Shown here: positions 1-11,674 of the stretch, one piece after another | Layout of the letters: each line of letters begins with the position of its first letter | Position numbering within the stretch: the stretch's first letter is position 1 | From: Archilochus colubris | Lineage: Eukaryota > Chordata > Aves > Apodiformes > Trochilidae | Assembly (NCBI GenBank): GCA_023079485.1 | Contig: CM041083.1 | Span: 104,423,054-104,487,053 of the forward strand | Length of the DNA stretch: 64,000 nucleotides | Reading direction: 5' to 3' | Made by a program: the position numbers and the translations under genes | The notes under the pieces: generated by a model | Told to the model about the DNA's origin: nothing | Database searches by the model: none | The model's input: only the letters and a program-made list of their open reading frames with translations

Positions 1-874
1 CAGTTAGCTAAAGGTTTATCTTTGATTGCAGTGAGTGCTTAAAACATTAGTTCCAATTTCAAAGCTGCTGAAATTTTTAGAGATATTATCTTGTCTTACT
101 ATGGAGAATACAAGTATATGCACCTATCAGTCTGCGACTTTAATTAACTTTTGCTATATTTTCCCAGGACTTGTCTGTATTTTGTTATCTGCTTTATATT
201 TAAGTTCTTCAGAGGATATTTTAAAGAATTACTTTTATTTCCATTTTTTAAACATTACTTGAATCTTCTCAACCTCACTTTTGGAATTTCTGTTTTCACT
301 GCAGAGGAAAAGAAAGAAGTGGTCACTTTTGGGTGATTACTGTGAAATATTTTTTCTTAAGGTATCTTTGAGGTGGGACTATTCTCATGTTTTTAATCTC
401 TCAATTTTGAGTTCACGTTCCTCTTGTGAAATTGCTCTGAGAGTCAAACTTTCACCAAAATGACCTGCAGTCAGTTATCCAACAAATTGTCTGTGACAGC
501 TAAACAGTGAGTAACTGGCATATCCTTGGTAAGTATAGTGAAACTACAGGCTCCACATCATTGTGTCAAATCCTCTTTCCCTCAAAGGAGATACGTTAGT
601 ATATTTTGGAGGCATTTTTTTTGCCTTGACAGAAATGGAAACATTGGTGTCTTTCCTGGGGGTTTTGCTGGAGTCTCTGTTTTCCCTTACCACACAGCTA
701 ACTGCAGTCCTTTCTGTGCTACTGGTTTTCAATCAGGGCCATCAGAGAAGAGAGAAGGGAGCCAAACTGTGCTGAGGTACTGCCAGAAATTCAGCTGCTC
801 TGGCAGCAGAAATAACCAGACCAGGTGCTGGTGGATGGAGATGAGAAAAAAGTGTCCTGTATTTTAAAAAGTAC

Positions 875-905
<31 letters not shown>

Positions 906-3900
906 ATAGTTTGGTGCTAATCCATTTGTATGCGTGAAACACAATGTTGACTTTAAGATAAAAGAAATCCCTAGCATTGACTGGGCTGCAAAGCAGCAGC
1001 GGGAGTCCACAGAGCATTCAAGCAAGTGAATTTTGTTCTGCTCCCTGTTCTTGTGCACTGGTGTCATTTGCCTTTTCATCAGGAATAACTTAATTTTGAT
1101 TCAAGCCACACATTTGAAAGCATTTTAATTTATCACACAAATACCACTTAGCAGTGTACTTTTGTATCCCTATCTGTCTTTTTCTGGACTAGTTCATAGA
1201 AAGCACCTCTTCAGGATATGGGTGATGCTAAGCAATGAATTCATTATGAGAAAAGGAAGAAAAAGCTCTAAATCAAAAAGGAAGAAAATTATTTTAAGTT
1301 GCTTTTAAAGTCTGGAATAACCTGCTGCAAGTGTGGCAATTTGTGGACAACAATTTGAAGCTGTTTCTGGCGGAATTGTTGGTGAAGAATTTGTCTGTTT
1401 GGTTCTTATTCCATACTCAGTATTCTAATGAAAGTGAGGCAGGCAAAAATTAGAGAAAATACTAAACACCCAGAAAATAAGTGTTTAAAGGTGGCATTAT
1501 CCTATTGTTGTCATCATTTTCTATGAGGGACAGAAGCTCTAGGTTGATTTTTTCATTGCCCTTGTGCAGTATCTTGTTTCTTCATGGGTTATAACTCTTA
1601 TTTCAGGCCATTAAAAATTTCTTTCCCTTGTCCCATGCGCTACAGACCCAGCACAACACTCTTTCTCTGACCATGTGCAATAGGACCATAATATTATTTT
1701 TTCTTTTTGTATTCAATGATCTGTAATACGTTTCTTAATCTAATCCTCTACAATCTATATTCTAAGAGGGTGTCACAGGGTATTATATTTTGATTTCCAT
1801 TTTCTTTATGTCTGTAATAACGTAAACTGTTATTTGTGAATGTTACAAGGCCATAGAAAATTATTTAGGAGGTTATCACTTGAAATTCAGTGTATCAGAC
1901 CCAAATTCCCCTGCATCACTTTGTGGGTGTAGGATAAAAGGTGTGGTTTCCATAGTTCCGTAGCATGAGTCTAGATGAATTATGCAACTGTAATGATAGG
2001 TGGAGGAGAAAGTGACACTTGTACCTCTGAAGTACATTAAAGAGGACTCTATTGTTAAACCTTAGCAAAGTAATACATAGATTTAAAGCTATAGCAATAT
2101 ATCTGCAGTATATCAGGATAGAGTTAATAAAGCATCAAGGAAAGGTATGAAGCTTTGTTTATCCTATAATCACCATCCACTTAAATGATCCTTTGCTGAA
2201 CTAGATGCTGTCTTCTTCAGGGAGAGGAGAAGAGCAGTCCTATTCACCCCTAGATCCTGTTCCTCCCACCTTCACATGAAGGTGAGAACAATAGTGATGT
2301 TTTTATTATACTATTTGGAGTTGGACTCTTTCTCATCAGTTGGATTTGTCATGTCAGGTGAAGGGGGTGATTAAAGTGACAGTAACTGAAAGAATGACTC
2401 AAATGACCTAAAAATTTAGGATTTCCATGTAAAGCAAGATACATGCTCTCTTACTTTACCATGACTTTAAAGCACGTTCTTTCTTCCTACCCAGAGCTAC
2501 TTTGCAGCTGACAATGCAGGTATCTCCTTTGCTTCCACTACCAGTGTTTTGCATCCTCAGACAAGAGTTTTCCTTTCACTACACATTACTGGGGGATTCT
2601 GATCTCTGTCACATCTGGGAACCCAGACCATACTCATCAGTTTGTCTGTAGGCAGCTCTTAGCAAGTAACTAAAGCAGAATTCTGTGTACCCTGGACTCC
2701 ATAAGGGAATGTCTGCAAATGTTATTTTCAAGCCCTTTTTGTAGCCTCATGTTCAAACATTATAAAGAAGCATTCTAGAAACTTTTGTTTTTCACTGTCT
2801 CAAAACAGATGGTTTAAAGTAGACTTGTAATAGAATTTATAGAATGAGTCAAAATGTTATGTGGCTCTGGTAGTGTTATGTGATAACTGACATTCTAGAT
2901 ATTTTCCAGGTTTATTTATCTGAAATCCTCAAGAGGAAGAGGTTTTAATATTAATTAAGTAATCTTTGCCAGTTAGTCATGATTTCTGACTTGGCCCAAT
3001 GCACAAAAATAGGGAAAAGAAACTGGAGAAACATTACTCGTTGAAATGGACAACATCCTCCTCAACATTTTTGTAATTTCCAATTTGAGCATTTTAGCTG
3101 CCTCTCTGACTAAAAGTTTGATTCATTTAGTAGGAAAAGAAGAGACTAATTTTCTGGAGGAACAGAAAACTTATAACAATAACTTTAGCTCAAGATCCTG
3201 GTGGACAGGAGAGAGGGCTGCAACCAGTAGCTGAGTAAAGTCACCATCTTCACCTAATTCACAGTCCTTTCAATATGGATTTTTCCATGGAAATGTTATT
3301 GTAAAGGCTAGTGAGAGGACAATTCCTAATATATATTTGAATTATTGCAATTATTTCCAGATAATCTGTGTAAGCAAGTTCAACTGTCTTGAATCTATAC
3401 TAATTTACCACAAGAAAAACTTACGTGGACTGAAAACTGAACTTTTACACAAAATTGTTTCCAATGAATTGCTTAAGCTTATCTCTAACCTGCATAGGTT
3501 CATTTATTTTAAAAAAATGAACATATTTTCCACATGGTTTAGAGTTAGATCCTCCAATCGGTGAAACACATCATGTTTTACTAATAACTGGGAAAAAAAT
3601 ACATTTATTTCATCAATCTCTACATTCCAGACAGTATTAATTACCAAACATTTACATTGTCAGAAGTCACCCTTTGCTTTCAAATATTTGTGGTCACACT
3701 ATGACGGAGCCCTCATTACTGGAAGAAATCTATATGCCTTTATGTTTAGACCGTGTGAAAAATCTTAGTTGGAAACCATCCTTATGTGTATAATTAGTCA
3801 GTGGCTACTAATTTAGTGTGACAGATTTTGAAGCTATACAATTATGCTTGAAATATGAAATTACTTATAAGGGTGACATCTGTCTTCAAAGGAGCATCAG

Positions 3901-6259
3901 AAGCTCTGCCTATTTGTACACATGGCATCAGGAGAAGAGATAAGCAAATAGATGTTCTTCTGAAGGTCTTAAGTGGGTTCCCACTAAACTGCTTTATAAA
4001 TTAATTTTGTGACTGTAGGCATTAATATGAGGCTTCTTCAGCAATCTTTCTTCTGCTAATCTGAGGTAGTGAGATGTTCGTCATGTGCAGATCTCCTCAG
4101 AAAGGTTTACAAGGAAAAGAAGCTGTCTTTAGAGAATGTACTGAAAATACTAAATAGAATGTATTTTGTTGGATTTTGAATATTCTATCAAATGTATAGT
4201 TGCTCTGAACATGTCTGTGCTTGTCTGTTAATGTTGTGCTTTTGCTGTATGCACTGCTGAAAAATCTTGTTTGTGGGCCTGGCATACTTAAAGCCTGAAT
4301 TGTGATTGCTTTTAGAGCCTGCTCTTCCCTGTGAAGGAAAGCACAGTACAGCTAAATATGTTGAGATGTCACTCAGGAAAATCACTACTCTGAACGCTTT
4401 GAAGGATTCAAGGATGGTAGGCAGATTTTCTGTACCCTCATGAGGAATGAAGTTGAGAGTGTGCTGTCGGTATCATAGACAGGAGATTGGAGGGGGCTGA
4501 CATCCCCCTAAGGAAGTGCTGAAAGATGGTGGGAACCAATACAAAGCTAGGTGACATCTAGCCTATTATTGGAAGTTTTTCTGGATAGAAAGATTTGACT
4601 CTGAAGAATGGCATCAAATAAGGCCCTTAGAAACTGTGAAAGAGTCAAAATAGACTTGATTTCTTCAGGGATGAAGGGGATATGGGATCTACAAGGAGGA
4701 GGCTTCAAGGATAAAGAGTTTTCAGAGCTCTATGTGATTTCTTTTCTTGTAGGAATTCATGCTGTGATTTATTTGAAGGAAATAAAGTGCATTATGAGGT
4801 CAGAAATAGGGAATACATTTCACAATAGTTCTGTATCTGAAAGAGGCAAAATAGGTGAGGATGTAGGCTTTGGAGGAAATGCTCTACCTAGGGGAAAGAG
4901 GTTTGCCCATTTTGCTTGAGAGATGGTTGTTTTTTCTCATTGTTTTGTTTACTTTTTAAGAAAGCAAACAAAAGACAAGCACAAAATAATCCCAAAAACT
5001 TTAAAAATAAGCAATTAGTCCTCTGAAATCCTATAATTGGCATTTAAGTGGAGTGAGGAGTGCTAAAGAGAATGCAGCCTGTAGTTCAAGTCCTGAAATC
5101 CCATCATTGTCAAAAGGACTAAATGACTAGCCTGACACTTTGATCCTCTGTATTCTCTGATGTAGAGGATGAATTCATTGTGCTTTGCCTTGCCTGTTTA
5201 ATTTCAGTGTAAAAAAATTGGATTTCACTATGGTTGTTGTGTTTATGCAGCATTTTCTGTTACTAACCCAAGAGTTTGTATTTCAGTAAATAGAAAAGAG
5301 ACTGAAAAGAAAAAAAAGCAAAATTGTCAGAAAGGTAAACACAAAGCATGTGCTCTTAGGAAAAAAATATACTGAAAATTGCTGGATTCATCATAGCAAT
5401 AGGGTAATCATTTTCACTGTTTTCACAGAGAAGTGTGTTTCCTAGACAGATGGCAGGGTGTAGAGGCATAAAAATAACTTAAGAAGTAGGTCTTAAATAT
5501 AATCTATGTCACACACCGACTTTAATTTAAGGCAGTAATGCCAAGTTAAATCTATTCCATTAATTTTTTTTAAGGTTTGTAAAGAACTCTAGCAGACACA
5601 AGATCAATGTTATTGTTCCTGGCAATGAGTAATTATGCCACTGCTTCTCATACTAATTTAGTTTAAATTCTGCCAAAGACTTGTATATGAACTTAACAAA
5701 ACTAGAGGTCTAAAAATGAGTGGAAAAAAAAATCTCAATTATTTTTCAGGCCTTCATTCAGAGTATACATCCTTGTTCATGCATACATATGTTTTCTCTC
5801 CACTCTCTAAAAACCTTCTTTATTTAGTATTTTCATTTAATACTGAAGCAAAGGAAAGCTTCCATCACTTATGTACTGCTTGCTTAGAATCTGTTAGCAC
5901 ATTTACCACTTCTGTCCAATTACTTTTCTTTAGAAAAAGAATTTAAAATGTATTTACATTTCAAAATAAAAGCACGCTGAACTGTTAGTGTCAAGCAACA
6001 AAATTATTAGCCTGTATTTCCTGTATCTCAGCTGAAAATTTATGCACCAAAACCATATGCCCAGCTGCTTCATCTGTCTCATATGTTAAGTGTTGCAAGC
6101 ATACAAGAATCACAGTAGTATGATTTTTCTAAAAAAACAGTTTTAAAAATATTTTTCCCCAGGTAAGGGTTTTTTCTGATTAAAAATTAAAGCAGGAAGA
6201 AGAAATAATAGACTTTGTCCCATAAAAATGTGGAAACTGTAAATATATATATTGGTTAG
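1..6259. other. Unique AT-rich DNA, no gene seen
   Basis: About 6.3 kb of AT-rich sequence with stop codons frequent in all frames. No recognisable exon chain, RNA gene or repeat family was found. The open frames present (up to 113 codons, near 526-867) have no recognisable domain and overlap frames on the other strand, as expected by chance. The only simple repeat of note is a run of 26 T at 876-901. Confidence 0.6.
876..901. repeat. Poly(T) homopolymer, 26 T
   Basis: An uninterrupted run of T. Read on the minus strand it is A26, but no AATAAA-type signal lies just upstream and no gene-like sequence precedes it, so a processed retrocopy tail is not supported. It is most simply a mononucleotide microsatellite. 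Confidence 0.85.
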
Positions 6260-6520
6260 TGTCATGGTTTACTGATGAGCCAGCAATTAAACCAATGTCA
6301 GATGCTTTCTGTTAACCCCTTCTCCCTTCCTTTATAGAAAGAATGAGAGAAAATAAGGGAAAGAGACTGACAGGTTGAAAACTAAGCTACACAGCTTTAA
6401 TAAATCACTAATGATGAAACAAAGAAATATTATTAAATGTATACTAATATACACAAAAGCAATATCATGTTCCTCACCTCTTTTCCCTCAGTAACTCTCT
6501 TCTCGCCACTGAGGCTGCAT
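6260..6520 (-). mobile_element. Truncated ERV LTR (TGTCRTGG family), copy A
   Basis: Begins TGTCATGGTTT and runs parallel to the two complete copies at 7478 and 8391: the shared order is a terminal TGTCRTGG, a CAGCAATTAA block, a purine block near AAGGGAGAGACT, a GAAAACTA...CTACACA block, and a CAGTAACTCTC...GGCTGC block. It then stops at about 6520, where CR1 sequence begins. Relative to full copies it lacks roughly the far two thirds, including the TATA box and the ACA end. Orientation is taken from the promoter and poly(A) elements of the complete copies, which read on the minus strand. The joint with CR1 has no duplication, so it looks like a deletion junction rather than an insertion boundary. 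Confidence 0.75.
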
Positions 6521-6740
6521 CCCCTTCAGGTACTGAAAGGCTGCTATAACATCTCCCTGGAGCTTTCTCTTGTCCAGGCTGAACAACCCCCAACTCTCTC
6601 AGCCTGTCATCAGAGGAGAGGTGCTCCAGCACTCTGATCATCTTTGTGGTCACAGTGAGCTGGACACAGTACTCCAGATTGGGTCAGAGTGGAGTAGAGG
6701 GAGAGAATCACCTCTCTTCAAATGTCTTTTGGTGCAGGCC
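6521..6740 (-). mobile_element. CR1 LINE fragment (segment 1 of 3, interrupted)
   Basis: Reverse complement of the 3' part of CR1 ORF2. It shows the characteristic minus-strand order: a CTTCAGGTACTG block, AACATCTCCCTGGAGC, CCAGGCTGAACAACC, CTCTCAGCCTGTC, GGTGCTCCAGCACTCTGATC, then a CAGTACTCCAGATTGGGTC block and a GGAGAGAATCACC block. The CR1 3' terminus (octamer end) is missing, so the left end was lost where it meets LTR copy A. It continues at 7401 after the 660-bp insertion and again at 8256 after a second insertion. Stops and indels show it is an old dead copy. Confidence 0.85.
6736..6740. repeat. Target-site duplication, left copy (AGGCC)
   Basis: Five bases, identical to 7401-7405, on the two sides of the 660-bp LTR-like element. 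The sequence belongs to the host CR1. Confidence 0.8.
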
Positions 6741-7400
6741 TGTCAGGGTCCATGTAGTTTGGCACAAACATCACCAGCTTGGGGGATTTTTGCAAAAGAC
6801 TTTTTGGGAGGTTGTTTACTAGAACATCTGCAACCACAAAGAAACATGAGTCGTTCACTCCACTTTTACCCAACCACATAGGAGCAGCTCCTTCCTCAGA
6901 AAGTACCCATTTCTGTGACAATGCCTCAAAAAGCGCTTTGATGGCAGGAAATTGGTCAGACTAGGATGCCCCCTGCACATGACCTGGGCCTGGGGTCCTT
7001 ACCACTAAGACTCCGGGAGTGACAGTAATGGGCATGTGCAGCACAGGGGGCCGAGTTATGCTGAGCAGTTCTGAGAATTAATTGACTATGCAAAAGCTTT
7101 CTTGGAAGAGGAGGAGACATGGACTTTAAATGATGGACATTCCCCACCAGACTTGAAGCTTCCCCGCCATGGATCTGCCAATGGGATGCCATTGGGTTAT
7201 GTGGGTAGTATGCCATCTTCCCCCTCTTTCTTTCCTTTGTATTTCTATTCTCTTCTCCCTCTTCCCTGCTAAGTCAATGGTGCACAAATAGTGTTCATTT
7301 TTGTATGCCAAGTGACATCTGACTTCATTCGTGTCTTAATTTCACCTTGGAGTAATCCAGTAGTCTGCAGTCATACTGAGGGCTGAATTGGACCTTCACA
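6741..7400. mobile_element. LTR-like element, 660 bp, family not recognised
   Basis: A 660-bp insertion that starts TGTCAGGGTC and ends CCTTCACA, so it has TG...CA termini. It is flanked by the perfect 5-bp direct repeat AGGCC (6736-6740 and 7401-7405). Removing it together with one AGGCC copy restores a continuous CR1 sequence, which shows directly that it is an insertion. Size, TG/CA ends and a 5-bp duplication fit a solo ERV LTR of the ERVL-like class. I see no convincing TATA box and poly(A) signal pair, so the transcriptional strand is left open. The sequence does not resemble the neighbouring TGTCRTGG LTRs. Minus-strand open frames of 67-86 codons within it have no recognisable domain. 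Confidence 0.75.
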
Positions 7401-7405
7401 AGGCC
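7401..7405. repeat. Target-site duplication, right copy (AGGCC)
   Basis: Pairs with 6736-6740 and marks the right edge of the 660-bp insertion. Confidence 0.8.
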
Positions 7406-7472
7406 AGGGTAGGGTTGACTTTCAGGGTTTCCAGTGTACATTGCTGGCTCATGTTGAGATTTTCATTGACCA

Positions 7473-7477
7473 ATACC
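7473..7477. repeat. Target-site duplication, left copy (ATACC)
   Basis: Five bases identical to 8256-8260, flanking the complete solo LTR at 7478-8255. Confidence 0.8.
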
Positions 7478-8255
7478 TGTCACGGCTTAACACTGGCCTG
7501 GCAATTAAACCAAATAACAGACGCTCTCTATTAATCTCTCTCTCCTCCTTGATAAAGAAAGGAGAGAGAATAAAGGAGAGAGACTTATGGGTTGGAAACT
7601 AAACTACACAGCTTTAATGAAACGGTAATGATAAATAGGAAAAATTACAAATATATGCAAATATACAGGAAAATGGAAACCACATTCCTCCCCCCTTTTC
7701 CCCCAGTAACTATCACGTCACCACCAAGGCTGCAGGGCAGCCCTGGGAAAGTCCAGGCTGGACTCCTGGAGTCAGCAGCAGTCAGGAACTGGAGGCAGGA
7801 ACACACAGATATGGGCTGGCACGGATCAGCACCACAGGCAGATGAATGGATAGAATGCTCCCAGGATGCCGGGTGAAGGAAGGGAAGCAGGAAATCATGG
7901 CTTGGCCCTTGTGATCCCTCAAATTTATACTGAGTATGACATGTATGGGATGGAATACTCTGTTTGGTCCATTCTGGCATCTATTTTGTCCGTTCCTCCC
8001 CAAAGGAGGGCTTCAAGTGGGACCTCTTTACTCCTTCTGGAGGGTAAAAGTTTTCCTCAGAACTGAGCAGTGTCCTTGGCTCTGCACACCAGTCTCTAGC
8101 AGTAACTATAAACATCAAGTGTTATCAGTTCTAGAAGCATACATTGTCTGAGAAACTTGCTGTTAATTTCAGCAAGTGCAACTACTTAAAGAGACTCAGC
8201 TAAAAGCAAAAGTATAAGACAGAAAATCACCTTTATCCTGGCCCAAACCAGGACA
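7478..8255 (-). mobile_element. Solo ERV LTR (TGTCRTGG family), complete copy B
   Basis: A 778-bp LTR with ends TGTCACGG and CCAGGACA, flanked by the perfect 5-bp duplication ATACC. Promoter and processing signals read on the minus strand: a TATAAAT box as the reverse complement of 7923-7929, and an ATTAAA poly(A) signal as the reverse complement of 7613-7618. Minus is therefore the transcriptional strand and the + strand shows the LTR backwards. No internal retroviral region or second LTR is attached, so it is a solo LTR left by LTR-LTR recombination. The 5-bp duplication and sequence type suggest an avian ERVL-like family. It sits inside a minus-strand CR1 and is younger than that CR1. Confidence 0.88.
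7923..7929 (-). promoter_or_regulatory. TATA box of solo LTR copy B
   Basis: Minus-strand TATAAAT in a conserved GTATAAATTT context, also found at the matching place in LTR copies C (8817-8823) and E (17790-17796). Conservation among copies supports a U3 core promoter. Present activity cannot be judged. Confidence 0.6.
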
Positions 8256-8342
8256 ATACCCTAAGTCCTTTTCCTCCCAACTGTTCTCAGTCATCTTAAT
8301 CTCTATGCTTTTCAACTGGCATGTCTATTTTGTGCAGGAAGA
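8256..8342 (-). mobile_element. CR1 LINE fragment (segment 3 of 3)
   Basis: Resumes the interrupted CR1 after the second ATACC copy: CTAAGTCCTTTTCCTCCC, then a diverged CTGTTCTCAGTCATCTTAAT block and TGTGCAGGA, following the CR1 minus-strand order (CCAAGTCCTTCTCC...CTGCTCTCAATCCAT). Similarity fades before 8390, where the next LTR begins. Confidence 0.65.
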
Positions 8343-8390
8343 AATTGCTATGCCATAAAACTTCCCTGTGCATATTTTAATGTTTAGATA

Positions 8391-9146
8391 TGTCGTGGTT
8401 TAATGTTGGGCCAGCAATTAAGCAATTGACAGATGCTCTCTATTAACCTGTCTCCTTTCCTCTATAGAGAAAGGGCAGAGAATAAGGGAGAGAGACTTAT
8501 GATTTGGAAACTAGACTACACAACTTTTATTAAAAAATAGCAATGAAAAGAAAAATAATAAAACATTTACAAAGATACACGAAACCAGTATCACATTCTT
8601 CACCTTAATAACTCTCACATCACCACCAAGGCTGCAGGGAAGGCCCTGGAAAAGTCCCATGCTGGGCTCGTGTGGTCAGCAGCAGATGGGAGCTGGAGGC
8701 AAGAACACACAGATTCAGGAATGCACAGATGGGGATCAAAGGCAGACGAGCAGATAGAATCCTCCCAGGGTGCTGGCCATGGACGATCTAAAACTTTAGC
8801 CTCATGATCCCTCAAAATTTATACCAAGTATGGCATGTATGGGATGGAATACTCCGTTTGGTCAATTTTGATCACCTATTTTATGTTCCTATTTTATGTT
8901 GTAGGTGTGACCCCTTTACTACCTTTCTCCTTCTGGAGCATTAGATATTCTTTAGAACCAAGCTGTGGCCTTGGTTCTGCATATCATCCTCTAGACATAA
9001 CTATCAACATCAAGTATTATCAGTCCTAAGAGCAGACACTGACTGAGAAATTTGTTAGTTTCAGCAAGTGCATCTACTTGGAAGAGAAAACTGAAAGTAG
9101 AATTACAAAAAATAAAAGTGATTCTATCCTGGCTCAAACCAGGACA
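8391..9146 (-). mobile_element. Solo ERV LTR (TGTCRTGG family), complete copy C
   Basis: A 756-bp LTR with ends TGTCGTGG and CCAGGACA, collinear with copy B over its whole length. The minus-strand TATAAAT box is the reverse complement of 8817-8823. Like B it lacks an internal region. I could not find a clear target-site duplication: the left flank reads TTAGATA and the right flank GTCGATAA, which share GATA but not at the exact boundary. It lies 135 bp beyond copy B in the same orientation. The two could in principle be the LTRs of one collapsed provirus, but the ATACC duplication closes copy B on its own, so independent insertions are more likely. Confidence 0.85.
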
Positions 9147-11674
9147 GTCGATAATATCCCCTTCTGAATAAAAGGAAATGATGTATACTCCATCTCTTGG
9201 CTTGTTTTTTGTGTTTTCTTGTTTTTTTGTTTGTGTGTTTGATTCTAAAATCAATTTGGGTTTTTCTTCTTTTTTCCAGAAGCATTAAAATCTTATTCAG
9301 CTCTCGTATATTCTGAAAGCAGAAAACTTTGACTTAGAGTTCATTGAAAGTTTTTAGTTATCTCCAAACACTGGTGAAGTTGTTTTATCATGCTTATGAC
9401 CACAGATGACTATGTTTCATGGACTTAAAAGCTTCAGATGTTAATATGTATTTTTAAAAGGAAAATCTCATGCTTGAATTTAAGAAAATTAAGGTCTTTA
9501 TAATTCTATATTCAAAACATAATGGAACAGCAGAGGCAGAACAAAGGGCACAAGGATGAATACAAACTGTGCAAGGGACTATTGTAGAGGGGTGGAAATA
9601 CAGGAAGATTGGAATATAATTAAAGAATGGCATGAGAATTTTGGTAGGAGGATATTAGAAATAATTTCAATCCCATTACAAAAGCCATAGTGGATGCAAA
9701 AGCTTTTTACTGGTTGGGCAGCAACAGAGAACTCCTGAAGACTTCCAATTGATGTGGGTGTATAAAAAATCAGTTGAACAATACTAACTTAATTATAGTT
9801 CTTCTGAATTTCAATTTGCTACACTATTGAAAAAAAGGGACCATGGGGGAAGAAGGAGGAAGGAATTAGTGGGGAGTAGTTTGAAACACTAACAAACCTT
9901 AGGATATAGTAAACATTTAATTATTTGTACTGAGTAAGATGTGGCTGTTTTTCATAAATTATAATTAGCTACATGAACACTGCTGATTAATTTCTGCACA
10001 GACTAGTAGCTTCATGAGTGTTAGGTAAGCTGAACCTTTGCAGTCTATGGGATATATACATGCTGAGTTTTTGCAGGCTGCTTTGTGACTTCCTTCAAAG
10101 CTTGGCTCTGACCTAGATAGACATGAATTCCGTGTGTGGTCCTAGGCATTGCTGGAGTCCATTACTGTCCCTAAGGTGAAATTAGCACAAAAATACAGAG
10201 GAACTTGGCCCATCACAAGGAAAGGTTTAAAGAGCGAGTGTTAGGGGTACACCACAACATAATGTTCCTATTCCATCTTGCTGGTCAGTTCGATGTAGCT
10301 ATCACCTCTGAAAGCATCTATTTCAGGCAGCTTACTTTTTACTCTTATCACCTGTATGCTGAATTTTCACTAGTGTCAGAGATGTATGATTCTTGAAACA
10401 CTCCGCCTATGTAAACTAACTATATATATCTGCATATTAATAAATTTAATTAAAGACAAGCAAGTTTCTGTTATTGCTGTATGGATTAATCCTAAACTAT
10501 CCATTATTTATAGGCAGATCTTTTCAGAATTTCTAGTTAAAAAAGGGCTGCTGGAGCAGAGAGCCAAAGCAATTATTTACTTTGGCCTAGACTGTGTGCT
10601 AGTTAATGATTTTTAAAACCATTCATAGAGTTTTCTACTCTTTAGCAACAGAATCAAGAACTCCATCTTAGAGCTGCAACATTTATGACTTACATCTTTT
10701 CAATCAGAATAAGACTGGGAAGAATAAAATGCAAGGAAGACATTCTTTGTAAACTTACAATGGTGCAAGTCTGGAGCAAATGGGTGAGTCAAATTCATTC
10801 CTTTTTTGTTCTCTCTCCTGTAATCAAAATTAACTCTCATTTGGAAGAGTCCATCCATAAGACAACTTTATATTAATAATAAATTGTTTTGGTCATATTG
10901 CTAGGCTGAAAAGAATGTGTTGTAAGTAATGGTCACAGATCAAAGACTTTATTTCTTCTAAGTCCAGACTCTATTCTTATTCTCTATTCTTAGCCACTCT
11001 CTCTTATTCTTAGCCATTCTGCCCATGTCCTGAGGAACTTACTGGAGCATGCAAAGATCTTGGAGGTTCCGAGGTAATTTGATGTAGTACATGTCAGCTG
11101 ATGGAGAAAGGAGGGATTGTTAACAGGTTATATCACTTCTGTATGGGCTACAGATATGTTCCTTTTAAATTGCAATGTTGAATGGTTATGGAGGGGCAAA
11201 CACTTCAGCTTACCAGACTACCAGAACTTGACATCCAGAGGGAAAATCTCATTCTCTCTCTCCTTACCAAATATTTCTGTGTCAGCAGAGAGCACTAATT
11301 CTGCTTCTACAACTATGAGAAGCATTTTCTGTGAAAATTCTAGGTTGTAATAAAACTTGTTGCAGTCTCCTACTGCTCCACAGACCTACTTGAACAGATT
11401 TTTTTCAGTCTTTGGTGTTTCTCTTTCATGTACAAGAGACTGTCCTCAGTTTACAACCTGAGGACAACAAAGATAACAAAGGATCACTTTATAGCAGATG
11501 TTAATTAACAGAGACCACCTAATCATCATGCATAAGATGAAGCACTGTTTTTTTTTTTGTTTAAAGTATTTTTAAGCATACCTGCTGTGGAGATTTGTCT
11601 TCTAATAGTAGATGTAAATATAACATACCAACACTTTATCTAAAAGCCAATTAGCAGAGTAAGAACAGTCACAA
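9147..11674. other. Mostly unique AT-rich DNA, no gene seen
   Basis: No recognisable gene or RNA. A weak CR1-like stretch is listed separately at 9525-9735. An exon-like interval at 10708-10783 is discussed only as a finding. Confidence 0.5.
9525..9735 (+). mobile_element. Possible highly diverged CR1 ORF2 fragment
   Basis: The stretch around 9690-9735 (GCAAAAGCTTTTTACTGG, then GGGCAGCAACAGAGAACTCC) resembles the CR1 ORF2 linker between endonuclease and reverse transcriptase, where plus-strand copies read roughly AAAGGCTTCTACAGATA...AGCAGCAAAAGGAAGAC. The preceding AAAGGGCACAAGGATGAATA block also fits. Similarity is low and the limits are approximate; it could be a chance match. Confidence 0.3.

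Larger units (their letters stand above)
7401..7477 (-). mobile_element. CR1 LINE fragment (segment 2 of 3)
   Basis: Continues the minus-strand CR1 exactly where segment 1 stops: the CR1 order TTTGGTGCAG/CC...AGGGT...TTTCAGGGTTTCCAGTG, then TACATTGCTGGCTCATGTTG. It is cut at 7477 by the second LTR and resumes at 8256. Confidence 0.85.

Noticed and set aside
876..901. T26 as the poly(A) tail of a minus-strand retrocopy
   Set aside because: There is no poly(A) signal or gene-like sequence upstream on the minus strand, and the run is not next to a recognisable retrocopy.
7478..9146. LTR copies B and C as the two LTRs of one provirus
   Set aside because: Copy B alone is closed by a perfect ATACC duplication, and the 135 bp between B and C is largely continuing CR1, not retroviral internal sequence.
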